DNA of 64,000 nucleotides. It comes from Nitrosovibrio sp. Nv4. Its GTDB lineage: Bacteria; Pseudomonadota; Gammaproteobacteria; Burkholderiales; Nitrosomonadaceae. The stretch spans positions 1,302,001-1,366,000 of the forward strand of contig NZ_OCMZ01000002.1 of assembly GCF_900215485.1 (NCBI RefSeq). Reading direction: 5' to 3'. Position 1 is the first letter of the stretch, and each line of letters starts with the position of its first letter. Below are positions 37,632-46,525 of the stretch, in pieces. A model generated the notes under the pieces. That model searched no databases, was not told the origin of the DNA, and worked only from the letters and a program-made list of their open reading frames with translations. The position numbers and the translations under genes are program-made.

Positions 37632-38309
37632 ATGCCCAAATTACTGCATTGGACCTGGATAATGGGCTGTTCGATAATGGCCTCTTCAATAGCGCTCTAT
37701 TGCCCTGCTCTATCATGGGCGGGGGATGAGCGTGCGGTCATTGCCCGTTTTTCACGCGGCGACCTGAGCGGCTGGCAATCTAAAACATTTGCGGGCGTCA
37801 CCCACTACGGCCTGACGGACGAAAACGGGAGAATCGTCCTGCGCGCGGATAGCAGCAAAGGTGCATCAGGACTTTATCGCGAGGTAAACATCGACCTCGG
37901 TAAAACGCCTATCCTCAACTGGACATGGCGGATCGGCAACATACTGAGCGGGGGCGATGAGCGCGCTCGCGCCGGCGATGATTATCCCGCAAGGGTCTAC
38001 GTAATCTTTTCTGGTGGGCCTATCTTCTGGCGCACCCGCGCCATCAACTACGTGTGGTCTAACAAGCAACCGGTCGGTAGCAGTTGGCCTAACGCTTACA
38101 CCAGTAATGCGCGCATGCTCGCGGTAGAATCCGGCGCTGACCGGGTTGGCCAATGGATAGACGAACGTCGCGACGTGCGTGCCGACTACCGGAGTGTTTT
38201 CGGTGATGAACCCGAACGCGTCGATGCGGTGGCGATCATGACCGATACGGACAATACAGGCACAACTGCAACTGCGTGGTACGGAGATATCTGGTTCAGC
38301 GCAGAATAG
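37632..38309 (+). CDS. DUF3047 protein, secreted or anchored
   Basis: This 225-residue protein has an N-terminal hydrophobic segment (about 7-30, ending ALYCPALSWAG) that looks like a signal peptide with cleavage after SWA. The mature part matches the DUF3047 family: DLSGWQSKTFAGVTHYGLTDENG, VLRADSSKGASGLYREVNIDL, LNWTWRIGNIL, ARVYVIFSGG, NYVWSNKQPVGSSWPNAYTSNARMLAVESG, VDAVAIMTDTDNTGTTATAWYGDIWF. Its all-beta, Trp-rich make-up suggests a periplasmic carbohydrate- or lipid-binding fold. The function of the family is unknown. It stands alone on the plus strand. Confidence 0.85.
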   Translation: MPKLLHWTWIMGCSIMASSIALYCPALSWAGDERAVIARFSRGDLSGWQSKTFAGVTHYGLTDENGRIVLRADSSKGASGLYREVNIDLGKTPILNWTWRIGNILSGGDERARAGDDYPARVYVIFSGGPIFWRTRAINYVWSNKQPVGSSWPNAYTSNARMLAVESGADRVGQWIDERRDVRADYRSVFGDEPERVDAVAIMTDTDNTGTTATAWYGDIWFSAE

Positions 38310-38372
38310 GCAAAGTGTACCAGGACAGGACACGTTGACTTCTTGTTTTAGCAACCCGGAGGTAAACGCAGT

Positions 38373-38549
38373 ATGGAGAGAAACACAATCCTGATCTATT
38401 CACATCGAGGTGCAAAGCCGGATCAATTGGCGGAAATAGTATTTAAAAAATCCTCTCCTGCGGGACAACGCAGGCGTATTTCAAGGATCTTTACGCCATA
38501 TGCTGCTTGCGTAAAGGTTGCGGCATACGCATTTTTCCCAGAGAGCTGA
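38373..38549 (+). CDS. possible small protein, 58 residues, unknown
   Basis: An ATG at 38373 with GGAGGT about 9 nt upstream opens a frame for MERNTILIYSHRGAKPDQLA, a basic middle (GQRRRISRIF) and a short hydrophobic end (AACVKVAAYAFFPES). Nothing is recognised. It is the best coding candidate in the 408-bp gap between the DUF3047 and Slp genes, but a chance ORF is equally possible. Confidence 0.28.
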   Translation: MERNTILIYSHRGAKPDQLAEIVFKKSSPAGQRRRISRIFTPYAACVKVAAYAFFPES

Positions 38550-38717
38550 AACCAGAGCTGAATGTCATCTGAAAATATGCACTTTTTCAATGGTACCCGA
38601 ATCATCCTCTGCAATAATTGTCTTAAAGTACGTGTTTTTATTCCGGATTCAACTATGCTTGTAGCGTAGTTTCGTAAGTGCCATGGCATCGTATTTCATT
38701 AATGAAGGGGAAAACAC

Positions 38718-39266
38718 ATGAGACTGTATTCATTATTGGTTTGTTTGTCATTGAGCGCATGCGCGGGGTTGCCCGCAGCGGTCAAGGATGTGCCTGTTGC
38801 GGATATTACTTACAGTCAGGCGAGCCAGAGCCCGGATAGTTACAAGGACACCTCTGTCCGATGGGGCGGTGTGATTATCGAGGTAGAGAATGAGGAAAAC
38901 TTCACGCTCGTGCAAGTCTTGTCCTATCCTCTCAATTACACCGGCCGCCCTCAAGTGAACAAGCCGAGCGAAGGACGATTTGTTATCAAGAGCTCCCAGT
39001 TTCTTGACCCGGCCGTTTATGCGAAGGACAGGGAAATCACCGTGGCGGGAAAACTTGAAGGCGACATCCAGCGTATGATAGGAAAAAAAGCCGTGCAACT
39101 GCCATTACTGTCTTCCAAGGCCATTTATTTGTGGCCCGTTTACCAGGCTTATCCTTATGGCTATGGGTATGGAGGCTATGGTGGCTATGGCTTTAGCCCA
39201 TATTTCGGATATGGATATTATGGCAGCCCATTTTATTGGGGAGGATATTACCGGCCATACTGGTAA
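38718..39266 (+). CDS. Slp-family outer-membrane lipoprotein
   Basis: This 182-residue lipoprotein has a short signal peptide with the lipobox LSAC (lipidated C15) and aspartate absent at +2, consistent with outer-membrane sorting. The body matches the Slp family, known in E. coli as a starvation/stationary-phase inducible lipoprotein: ITYSQASQSPDSYKDTSVRWGGVIIEVENEEN, VQVLSYPLNYTGRPQVNKPSEGRFVIKS, FLDPAVYAKDREITVAGKLEG. The last 40 residues are a Tyr/Gly repeat (YGYGYGGYGGYGF...YYRPYW) not present in E. coli Slp as I recall. The start at 38718 follows an AGGGG site. Confidence 0.9.
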   Translation: MRLYSLLVCLSLSACAGLPAAVKDVPVADITYSQASQSPDSYKDTSVRWGGVIIEVENEENFTLVQVLSYPLNYTGRPQVNKPSEGRFVIKSSQFLDPAVYAKDREITVAGKLEGDIQRMIGKKAVQLPLLSSKAIYLWPVYQAYPYGYGYGGYGGYGFSPYFGYGYYGSPFYWGGYYRPYW

Positions 39267-39440
39267 GAGATGCATAACGTCTTATTCCAAATTACCAACT
39301 GGCAACGGGACTAATTTTCCCTATCTTTGTCTCCGCATACGTAACGGCGGCATTCGAACCCGGATGCCGTTTTTTTTGTTTTTCTGTCCCCTTCGGTAAT
39401 CCGGAACAGAACCCCTGGCAACAGACTCCTGGCTCCAGTG

Positions 39441-40733
39441 ATGCGCAAACTTCTGCTTGTTTTTTCAATAGGCTTGTTGTTCATTATACCGCTGGCGCTA
39501 ATAACCGCGCTGGCGCTGGCCCTTGAAGACCATCCCCGTATTGACCGTCAGGTTATTCTTACGCCTGAGCATATAGGCCGGGCGAAGCAGATTGTCGATG
39601 CGCATCGCTATTGGGTACACCCAGGTATGCTCGTCGCCGCCAGAGTAACGCCCGCGGACGCCGATCTGGCCGTCAATTACCTGGCGCGCCGTCTTGGTAA
39701 AGGTAGCGCCCAGGTTACCTTCGCCGATCGCAATGCCATTATCCGGTTGAGCCTTCCAACCTCTGCAACGCCATTTTTTGGCCGCTATCTGAACCTGGAA
39801 GCTTCTCTGGTAGAGACAGACAGCTTACCCCAACTCAGGTCAATGCAAATTGGAAAACTTCCGCTGCCCGATATGCTTACGGACATACTCGTGCTTCAAC
39901 TCGTGCATTGGTTACGACGAAGCCCGGAATATCGAGCTGGGCTTGACGCGGTCAAGCGGGTGAAAGTCTCACGGAATCAATTGAGCATTGTTTATCGTTG
40001 GGCGGATGACTTTTCTCATGAAATGAGAGCGTCAATCATAGACGAACGGGAGCGCGAGCGTTTGCTTCGCTATCAGACGCTTCTTGCCGCGAACAGCAAA
40101 CAGAATAAAGCAGTGTCTCTGGCGGAAGTCCTGTCGCCGTTAATGCGCGTTGCTGCGAATCATTTGCCAAATGGCGATGCATTGGCGGAAAACCGGGCAG
40201 TAATTCTAGTCGTGACATTTCACGTGCTCGGAGTTTCTCCGGAAGGGATTCTTCCGGCGATGGCAGCAACCTGGCCCCGCCCCGCGCCTCAGGAAATCAC
40301 GGTTGATGGACGCGGTGATCTTGCAAAGCATTTCATGGTATCAGCCGCAATTGCTGCCTATGCTGATACCGCCCTATCCGATGCGATCGGTTTGTATAAG
40401 GAGATTGAGGATTCCCGCCACGGGAGCGGTTTCTCGTTCAATGACATTGCCGCTGATCGCGCGGGTACGAAATTTGGTGAAAAGGCCGTGGCAAGCAGCA
40501 CCTCGGCAAGAGAACTTCAGCGCCGGTTCTTGTCTGGACTTGAGGACGCGGATTTGATGCCGGCTTGGTCGGACCTGCCAGAATTCATGTCTGAGGTCGA
40601 ATTCAAACAACGCTTCGGCGGAATTGATGCACCTGCCTACCGGAGGATGATGGAAAAGATCGAGCAGCGGGTCGCCGCTTTGCCCGTATTACAATACAGC
40701 AACTCGCCGGATGTTGCCGTCCAGCTGGAGTAG
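39441..40733 (+). CDS. unrecognised membrane-anchored protein
   Basis: This 430-residue protein is not recognised. It begins MRKLLLVFSIGLLFIIPLALITALALALEDHP, a single long hydrophobic segment (about 4-28) that should anchor it in the inner membrane with the rest in the periplasm. The mature part is mixed alpha/beta with no cysteine or zinc motif. Near residues 290-330 it has VDGRGDLAKHFMVSAAIAAYADTALSDAIGLYKEIEDSRHGSGFSFNDIAADRAGTKFG, which reads like a structured domain with acidic and histidine residues suited to catalysis or metal binding. The GTG at 39438, one codon earlier, is an alternative start. It follows slp by 174 bp on the same strand and may be coexpressed. Confidence 0.75.
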   Translation: MRKLLLVFSIGLLFIIPLALITALALALEDHPRIDRQVILTPEHIGRAKQIVDAHRYWVHPGMLVAARVTPADADLAVNYLARRLGKGSAQVTFADRNAIIRLSLPTSATPFFGRYLNLEASLVETDSLPQLRSMQIGKLPLPDMLTDILVLQLVHWLRRSPEYRAGLDAVKRVKVSRNQLSIVYRWADDFSHEMRASIIDERERERLLRYQTLLAANSKQNKAVSLAEVLSPLMRVAANHLPNGDALAENRAVILVVTFHVLGVSPEGILPAMAATWPRPAPQEITVDGRGDLAKHFMVSAAIAAYADTALSDAIGLYKEIEDSRHGSGFSFNDIAADRAGTKFGEKAVASSTSARELQRRFLSGLEDADLMPAWSDLPEFMSEVEFKQRFGGIDAPAYRRMMEKIEQRVAALPVLQYSNSPDVAVQLE

Positions 40734-40883
40734 GGCTGCAAGATAATGACCAAATATCAATAGGGCGACAAAACAAAAATTATCGCAAGAATCATGCACC
40801 AGGGAGAAAAACATGGTGAGGAATCATGTTTCGAGCATCGTATTCTTGCAGGTGTCGCCCCTCGTCCCAATCACGTGTTAGCT

Positions 40884-41270
40884 TCACAGCCTATTGAGAA
40901 AGTTCGAAATGGTCGGCCATGTCCACGGCTCGATATCACGCTGACCCACGGGATCAGGCAGTTTGGAGGGTAGTTTTTCGTCATTTCCGTGAATGAGCAG
41001 CACAGGCACCCTGCCCTCATAGGCGCAGATCAATTCCCATAGCTGACCGCTTGCCCGAATGATATTGGCTGTAACGAGAGCAATCACGCCATCGCACTCA
41101 GTCACTTTTGCCCGGCACTCTTCCTTCCAGGCCGGCTCCCATGACTGCTTCACAGGCATATCCACAAAAGAAAACTTTGTTTGCTCCTTGTTCAACTGCT
41201 CAAGAAGCCGATCATGCGACTTGATATCCCTGAGCGCAAAGCTGATAAAGACTTTGTTCGTTGAAGCCAT
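40884..41270 (-). CDS. stand-alone TIR-like domain protein (MTH538/ThsB-type)
   Basis: This 128-residue single-domain protein resembles the TIR-like families that include MTH538 (DUF1863) and the Thoeris ThsB group: NKVFISFALRDIKSHDRLLEQLN (strand A and helix), FVDMPVKQSWEPAWKEECRAKVTECDGVIALVTANI, then SGQLWELICAYEGRVPVLLIHG. In TIR NADases the catalytic glutamate sits in the helix after strand C; the glutamates in GQLWELICAYE are the candidates. There is no signal peptide or membrane segment. No ThsA-type NAD sensor or other defence gene is adjacent; its neighbours are a RidA protein and a small secreted protein. Enzymatic activity is inferred only. Confidence 0.75.
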   Translation of the reverse strand: MASTNKVFISFALRDIKSHDRLLEQLNKEQTKFSFVDMPVKQSWEPAWKEECRAKVTECDGVIALVTANIIRASGQLWELICAYEGRVPVLLIHGNDEKLPSKLPDPVGQRDIEPWTWPTISNFLNRL

Positions 41271-41365
41271 TAATTACCTCCCTCAAGTATTATTGTTACC
41301 AGCACCCAAATACACACTCGAACTTGCGTCCCCCATTACTCTTTGAACCAATGTTGACCAATATC

Positions 41366-41755
41366 TCAGGCCCCGGAGCCCCGATGGGCCGTTACCTGAA
41401 TTTCAATACGCATGCGTGGATCGGAAAGACCAGCTGAGATCATCATTGCCGCCGGTCTGATCTGTCCGAGATATTTGCGAAAGGTGGGCCAGCACTTTGG
41501 GAAGTCAGCAGCATCAGGCAATACGTATGTCACCCGGACGATATCTCGCATACTCGCTCCCGCTTCGTCCAGGGCTAGCTGGATATTCTTGAAACATTGC
41601 TCAGCCTGCTCCTCCAAGTCATCGGATATTGTCATCTTGCTATAGTCGAATCCAGTCGTACCGGACACAAAAATCCAGTCGCCCTCTACCACGGCCCTTG
41701 AATAACCAATCTCCTGCTCGAACGTGGAACCTGAACTTATCAACTGGCGCGGCAT
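41366..41755 (-). CDS. RidA/YjgF/UK114-family protein
   Basis: This 129-residue RidA-fold protein probably hydrolyses reactive enamines or imines, as RidA does for 2-aminoacrylate. Motifs: ISSGSTFEQEIGYSRAVVEGDWIFVSGTTGFDY, EEQAEQCFKNIQLALDEAGASMRDIVRVTYVLPD, RPAAMMISAGLSDPRMRIEIQVTAHRG. The arginine that binds carboxylates in RidA corresponds to the R in SDPRMRIEIQ. The ATG at 41755 has GAGGAG six bases upstream; the frame is open 15 codons further. Subfamily assignment is uncertain, so the substrate is not named. Confidence 0.9.
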   Translation of the reverse strand: MPRQLISSGSTFEQEIGYSRAVVEGDWIFVSGTTGFDYSKMTISDDLEEQAEQCFKNIQLALDEAGASMRDIVRVTYVLPDAADFPKCWPTFRKYLGQIRPAAMMISAGLSDPRMRIEIQVTAHRGSGA

Positions 41756-41871
41756 GAAAACTCCTCGATATAAAGTAGCCCGCAAATGCTCAACTATCAC
41801 CCCACGACCGGGTCAACAGCGGATCAAAAAAGACTGCCATAATGCTTCGGTATCGTAGAGGCCCAGATCCC

Positions 41872-42315
41872 TTAATGGGAAAAACACTGGTTCTTGTCCG
41901 ATACAACCGTGCAGGCGTATCGCATTTGCTGGACACTTCCCGCCCGGTTGAAGACGTACTCGGCCCTCAGCGCCTTAAACTGCGCATCAGTAAAAGAAAT
42001 TGCTTGGGCTACATGACGTTCCTCGTTCCAGAACCTCACTCTGCAAAAGTCAGGTTCGGATCTGCATATCTTGCTAAGCGCTGCGCCATAGACGGCCTGG
42101 TCCATATCCCGCTTGCTATCGATCAGGACCATATGAATGTAGTTCTTCGAATTTCCAAGCTGAACAGACCGGACGAGTCGCCAACCATCGCCATGGGGCA
42201 GCGGCTGTGATTGTGATTGTTGCTGCGGTTGCAGCTCTGACTGCGGCAAGGCGGCAGAGGCTGGCAATGACAAGACAAATGCGAAGAGTGCGACACCTAC
42301 AACTCTCTTGTTCAT
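41872..42315 (-). CDS. small secreted protein, unknown
   Basis: This 147-residue product has a clear signal peptide (MNKRVVGVALFAFVLSLPASA, cleavage after ASA). A Gln/Ser-rich linker (LQPQQQSQSQPLP) is followed by a compact domain with three cysteines: VLIDSKRDMDQAVYGAALSKICRSEPDFCRVRFWNEERHVAQAISFTDAQFKALRAEYVFNRAGSVQQMRYACTVV. The ATG at 42315 has AAGGAG seven bases upstream; the frame is open 23 codons further. No family is recognised. Confidence 0.78.
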   Translation of the reverse strand: MNKRVVGVALFAFVLSLPASAALPQSELQPQQQSQSQPLPHGDGWRLVRSVQLGNSKNYIHMVLIDSKRDMDQAVYGAALSKICRSEPDFCRVRFWNEERHVAQAISFTDAQFKALRAEYVFNRAGSVQQMRYACTVVSDKNQCFSH

Positions 42316-43228
42316 GAAATGCTCCTTAACTAAATTCTCTCCAACCGCAGATACCCGAAATGCACTCGGAACGACAACCGGCAATAATAAAGACCTTCAC
42401 TGCCGGAGTTCTTAGCGAATACTGAACGGAAAGGACATTCGCAGATCGGTCTGGCGCCCTGTCATCGGATTTCTACGGAAGTGTACCCAAAAGCGCAACC
42501 CTCTATAAATTTCTGCTGTTTGTTTGATGCGTCCAAGGTTGCTCCCGCTGTAGTAAATACGGCGTGGGTAACACAGAGTTAATGGATGGATCGAATTTAT
42601 TCTATCAACAAAGAAAGTCATCAACAAGGAAATCCCGTTTCTGCTGTCGGGAAGACCATATCGGTATCTTCAGAAACACCGAAACGGGGCCTTGATAGTA
42701 CAACGCACAATCAAGCGAGCATGAAATGAAATGCCTGGCAAGAGTGCCTGTTCACGCTTCCTCAGCCAATGGGCTTCAGAAAAACGGTATAAATGTGGAG
42801 CGTTGAACCTCAATCCCGGGATGATCGGTTAAACCGTTTGCGAATGCATCTGTTTGACTGCCGGCGAAAAACCCGGGCAGTCTCGACGATTGTAAATCCG
42901 TCAACAGTAGCACGCAGTTGATCCCGGAAGCTGAAACAATACCGATGTGCTGCATTCTCAAAAAAACCGAGTGCCTTAAACGCCTCGTATAAGTCCGATA
43001 GTCCGATAGTTCGGTGGGAGGATTGGGAAGATTATCAGGAGACTTGCCGATGACGGCGTCGAAATTCCTTACATCTTTCCGGAGAATATTCGTTTGACCC
43101 TTGAGAATCCGCATTTTAACAACTGGGCATGTATCTTGCTTTAACGCTATGGCAGATGCACAGGTACGTCGGCAAAGCGGAACAACCAAGAATTTTTTTA
43201 ACAACCGAATACCAGACATGGACCAGAC
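42316..43228. other. 913-bp region without a confident gene, with short tandem duplications
   Basis: The minus-strand ORFs here have no recognisable domain and one runs into epsA. An 8-bp tandem repeat GTCCGATA lies at 42993-43008, and a perfect 11-bp tandem duplication ACCAGACATGG (43211-43232) spans the epsA start codon. The region may carry the epsA promoter. Composition is AT-richer than its neighbours, as in old intergenic sequence. Confidence 0.45.
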
Positions 43229-43984
43229 ATGGGTTTGCCCTTTCCTCTCTCCGCTGAAAATATAAGAGGATACGCCCGGATAACCCAGGAATGGCTGGCT
43301 GTGCGTCGACATTACGATCTTTTTTTATGGCTGCAGGGGGAGATACAACATTACCTGCCCCACGAAATCATGCTTGCGGCGTGGGGAAACTTCAACTCCA
43401 ATTTTATTGGCCACGATATAGTCTCTGCCTTAATAGGGGTGAGAACTGAGCATTCCGACGTGAGGAGCCTTTCCCCCCTTCTCCAGGGACTTTTTAATCG
43501 CTGGATTGAACAAGGCAATACGCCCTACACCCTCGGCGTCGGTGAATCTGGTTTTTTGCTTGAAGAGCGTGGACTGCAGTGTTCCCTTGGGGAGGCATTG
43601 CAAGGCATGCAATCCATACTGATACACGGTATAAGCGACAAACGCGGACAGCACGACTGTCTCTATATAATCTTCAGTTCAAGAAAGCAATTCAGTACAT
43701 CCTCGATGAATACTATCAAAGTACTGCTTCCCTATCTTGACGCTGCCTTCGGGCAGATTGATCCCTTACCTTGGCAACCTGCTCCTTCTCAAGAGAGTGG
43801 CGAAGATTTCGGGTTGAGCACTCGTGAAATTGAGATAATGAATTGGACGAAGCTGGGCAAAACCACTTCCGAAACTGCTGCCATATTGGGAATCAGCACT
43901 TTCCAGGTGAAGAACGATCTACGAAATATCTTAAAAAAACTGCATGCCTGCAATCGTACTCAAACGGTATACAAGGGAGAATAA
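43229..43984 (+). CDS. epsA: LuxR-family regulator, EpsA type (exosortase/exopolysaccharide-associated)
   Basis: This 251-residue protein has an N-terminal sensor-like domain (RRHYDLFLWLQGEIQHYLPHEIMLAAWGNF, LYIIFSSRKQF) and a C-terminal LuxR helix-turn-helix (LSTREIEIMNWTKLGKTTSETAAILGISTFQVKNDLRNILKKLHACNRTQ). The combination matches EpsA, the regulator often found with exosortase and polysaccharide genes. No exosortase or PEP-CTERM gene is in the window, so it is an orphan here. The C-terminus stops soon after NRTQ, slightly shorter than usual. The start is shaky because an 11-bp duplication creates two nearby ATGs in different frames; only the one at 43229 is in frame. Confidence 0.82.
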   Translation: MGLPFPLSAENIRGYARITQEWLAVRRHYDLFLWLQGEIQHYLPHEIMLAAWGNFNSNFIGHDIVSALIGVRTEHSDVRSLSPLLQGLFNRWIEQGNTPYTLGVGESGFLLEERGLQCSLGEALQGMQSILIHGISDKRGQHDCLYIIFSSRKQFSTSSMNTIKVLLPYLDAAFGQIDPLPWQPAPSQESGEDFGLSTREIEIMNWTKLGKTTSETAAILGISTFQVKNDLRNILKKLHACNRTQTVYKGE

Positions 43985-44122
43985 ACGTCCAGCCGACACC
44001 GTGCAACCTGATTACTGCCTGGGAAAGCCGCTCTCCCTGAGCCGTTTAAGGTAAAAATTTGCCCGCACCTTCTTCAGAGAATATGGCGAAATCAGGAATG
44101 AACCTGAATATATTGAAGATCA

Positions 44123-46525
44123 TTACTGATGGGGCAGCGCCTGTGCCATCGGACGGAATTGCAAATGGTAAAACATGTCGAGATAACGGGCGGTCTCTTC
44201 ATGTTCCAGGTTACTGACAAATTTCCAGAAACCGTAAATACGCGACAGGGTCATCATTCGTTCCGCATAAAGACGCCATGTATAACGTGTTTCGACCCGT
44301 TTAAGAGCCATTTCCGAAATCTTGTCCCAGAAATCGGGATTATCGGCTGCGTGATCAAAAAAATCAGCCATGGCACTGGCGGCCGTCGCACCGTCGTTAG
44401 GGTCAAAATGATAACCTGATATCCCATGCTGAATGATCTCCCGAGGGCCGCCGTAGCATGTGGCGAATACCGGCAGACCGGAGGACATAGCTTCAATAAT
44501 GGTGAGTCCGAATGCCTCAAATCGGGCTGGCTGTACGAAGATACCCCGCTTATCGGCCACGTGCCGGTATAGCTCACCAGCAAGATTTTTTTCCAGGCGG
44601 GTGCCGAGCCAGCGCATGCGTCCTTCCAGCTTGTATTCATTCATGATCGCATGCATATGCTCGATTTCAGCGCGTTCCTCGCCATCCGTCGACGTAGCGG
44701 GATCAACATGTCCGCCGATCACCAGTAGATTGGCAGCTTCCCATAGACGCGGGCATTGCGCGAACCATGCCGCGAGTGCAGTCAGGTTCTTGACCAGATC
44801 GAGACGCGCCATGGTAAAGATCAGCGGCTTGGCAGGATCATCGAAATGGCCACGCCATGGCACCCCGGGATCATTCTCATACAGAAGACGTTCAATGTCG
44901 GGTATCAGAGAGTGCAGTCTGCGCTCGCGGTCGAGATAGGGAAAGTACACGTCGGCGTCGGCCCCCGGCGAGACTATATTGAATTTTGGGTCGAAAAGAT
45001 CTATGCCGTTCACTACCCGATATAAACCGGGCATCGTATAGTTCTGATAGATTTCGTATTGGCCCACGGTATGGGCGGTACCGGCAATTTCCTGATAGGT
45101 GCTGGTTATAATGAAATCAGCGCTGTTCATCGCGATGAGATCAGCCGTGTACTGACAATTGAAATGGTACTGGCTTTCGCTCTCCCGCCAGTGCAAGGCG
45201 GAATGCAGATATTTGCTCTGCTCCAGTGCATGCGCGATGTTGCATTGCGTCACGCCAGTTCGTTTGGCAATCAATGAGGCAACCAGATTTCCATCCGAAT
45301 AATTGCCGATTATCAAATCGGGGCGTCCGCTCAATTGCGCCAGCGCTTCGCGCTCCATGTCGTGCGCGAAGTTCTCCAGATACGGCCAGATCTCGAAACG
45401 AGAGACCCAGGAACGGACGATTTCGCCATTTTCTTTACGAAATGGCACGCGTACGATCCATGAATTCTGGGTTCCATGAATCTTTTCCAGTGGCTGATTA
45501 CACAATGTATCCCCAGCCTCAGGGATCAGGCGCGTGCCGATCAGGATTTTTGGTTGCGCCGTTATCCCCTGCAGGACCAAGCGTTCGCTCATTTCCCGCT
45601 CCAACGCCCGCACCTGATCGAGAATATATACCACCTGACCGCCGGTGTCCGGCAGCCCCAATACATTATCCTGCCCGAAATATCCGTGAGGCGAGAGGAT
45701 CAGCAACTTCGAGATCATCGGTATTCGCGCCAGAAAGTTCTCGAGAATTTGCGGTGAAGGCGCTTCTAGAAGATCCACCAGCAGACTCATGGTGTCGCTT
45801 ACACGCGTAACGCAATCACCCCAGCCCGGCGCAAAACCCAATCCGCTCAGCGGTTCTGCAATTACGCTCCATGGTGTATCTCCGGGATATTTATCGAGCA
45901 GCCCAAGCGCACGGCGCAAGCCGGTACGCAATGCGGCAGCGTCGGCAAAATTGCCGCTGAGCATCAAGTGGTTGCCGTCCATGGAATGCATGGTCAAGAA
46001 ATGCAACAGCTTGGCTGTCCCCAGGCCAAGCTGGGTAAACAGTCCGCTCGAAAGCTGCTTGTTAAGAAAAATAACGCCTTGCCCGATCGATCGGATTTCC
46101 TTGAGTTTGGGAAAACCGCGGTTAAAAGGAGCAAAATCCAGTTCCAATGCAGGTTCATTCACCCCATCCGGGTTTACCAGAAGTTCTTTGAAAACAAGAT
46201 AATCCGATACGCTCACCGGCTCTGGTACAAGCCGTTGCTGATGAATGGACATAAAATGCCAACTCCCGGCGCCTTCACGTACCGCCATATAGATCAGGGG
46301 GGGACGGCACACCGCTTCCTGCAGCATATCAATAATTTCATTCAGCGGGGTTCCAATAAGGGAGCCGGGGTGCTCGGCAGTCAGCTGTTCCGCATTCAGC
46401 GCATGAAATGCTGCCCGTAAATCAGACCGCAGCAAAAGTGGACGTTCAAGTTCGAACCATCTGCGTATCATCGCGTACAAATCGCTGCGATGGTTCGCAG
46501 CCCAGGCGTCAAATTGGTGAATCAT
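44123..46525 (-). CDS. sus: sucrose synthase
   Basis: Sucrose synthase reversibly converts sucrose and a nucleoside diphosphate to fructose and the NDP-glucose. The 800-residue length is that of plant and bacterial enzymes. An N-terminal regulatory region (1-260) is followed by GT-B domains: [81 protein letters not shown] and the donor-binding E-X7-E segment [31 protein letters not shown]. The ATG at 46525 lies 17 bp inside the end of sps with GGAGA upstream. As the last gene of frk-sps-sus it could cleave stored sucrose to ADP- or UDP-glucose. Confidence 0.96.
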   Translation of the reverse strand: MIHQFDAWAANHRSDLYAMIRRWFELERPLLLRSDLRAAFHALNAEQLTAEHPGSLIGTPLNEIIDMLQEAVCRPPLIYMAVREGAGSWHFMSIHQQRLVPEPVSVSDYLVFKELLVNPDGVNEPALELDFAPFNRGFPKLKEIRSIGQGVIFLNKQLSSGLFTQLGLGTAKLLHFLTMHSMDGNHLMLSGNFADAAALRTGLRRALGLLDKYPGDTPWSVIAEPLSGLGFAPGWGDCVTRVSDTMSLLVDLLEAPSPQILENFLARIPMISKLLILSPHGYFGQDNVLGLPDTGGQVVYILDQVRALEREMSERLVLQGITAQPKILIGTRLIPEAGDTLCNQPLEKIHGTQNSWIVRVPFRKENGEIVRSWVSRFEIWPYLENFAHDMEREALAQLSGRPDLIIGNYSDGNLVASLIAKRTGVTQCNIAHALEQSKYLHSALHWRESESQYHFNCQYTADLIAMNSADFIITSTYQEIAGTAHTVGQYEIYQNYTMPGLYRVVNGIDLFDPKFNIVSPGADADVYFPYLDRERRLHSLIPDIERLLYENDPGVPWRGHFDDPAKPLIFTMARLDLVKNLTALAAWFAQCPRLWEAANLLVIGGHVDPATSTDGEERAEIEHMHAIMNEYKLEGRMRWLGTRLEKNLAGELYRHVADKRGIFVQPARFEAFGLTIIEAMSSGLPVFATCYGGPREIIQHGISGYHFDPNDGATAASAMADFFDHAADNPDFWDKISEMALKRVETRYTWRLYAERMMTLSRIYGFWKFVSNLEHEETARYLDMFYHLQFRPMAQALPHQ

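Noticed and set aside
42776-43312. 178-codon minus-strand ORF before epsA
   Set aside because: Overlaps the epsA start, has no domain and no ribosome-binding site; treated as non-coding.
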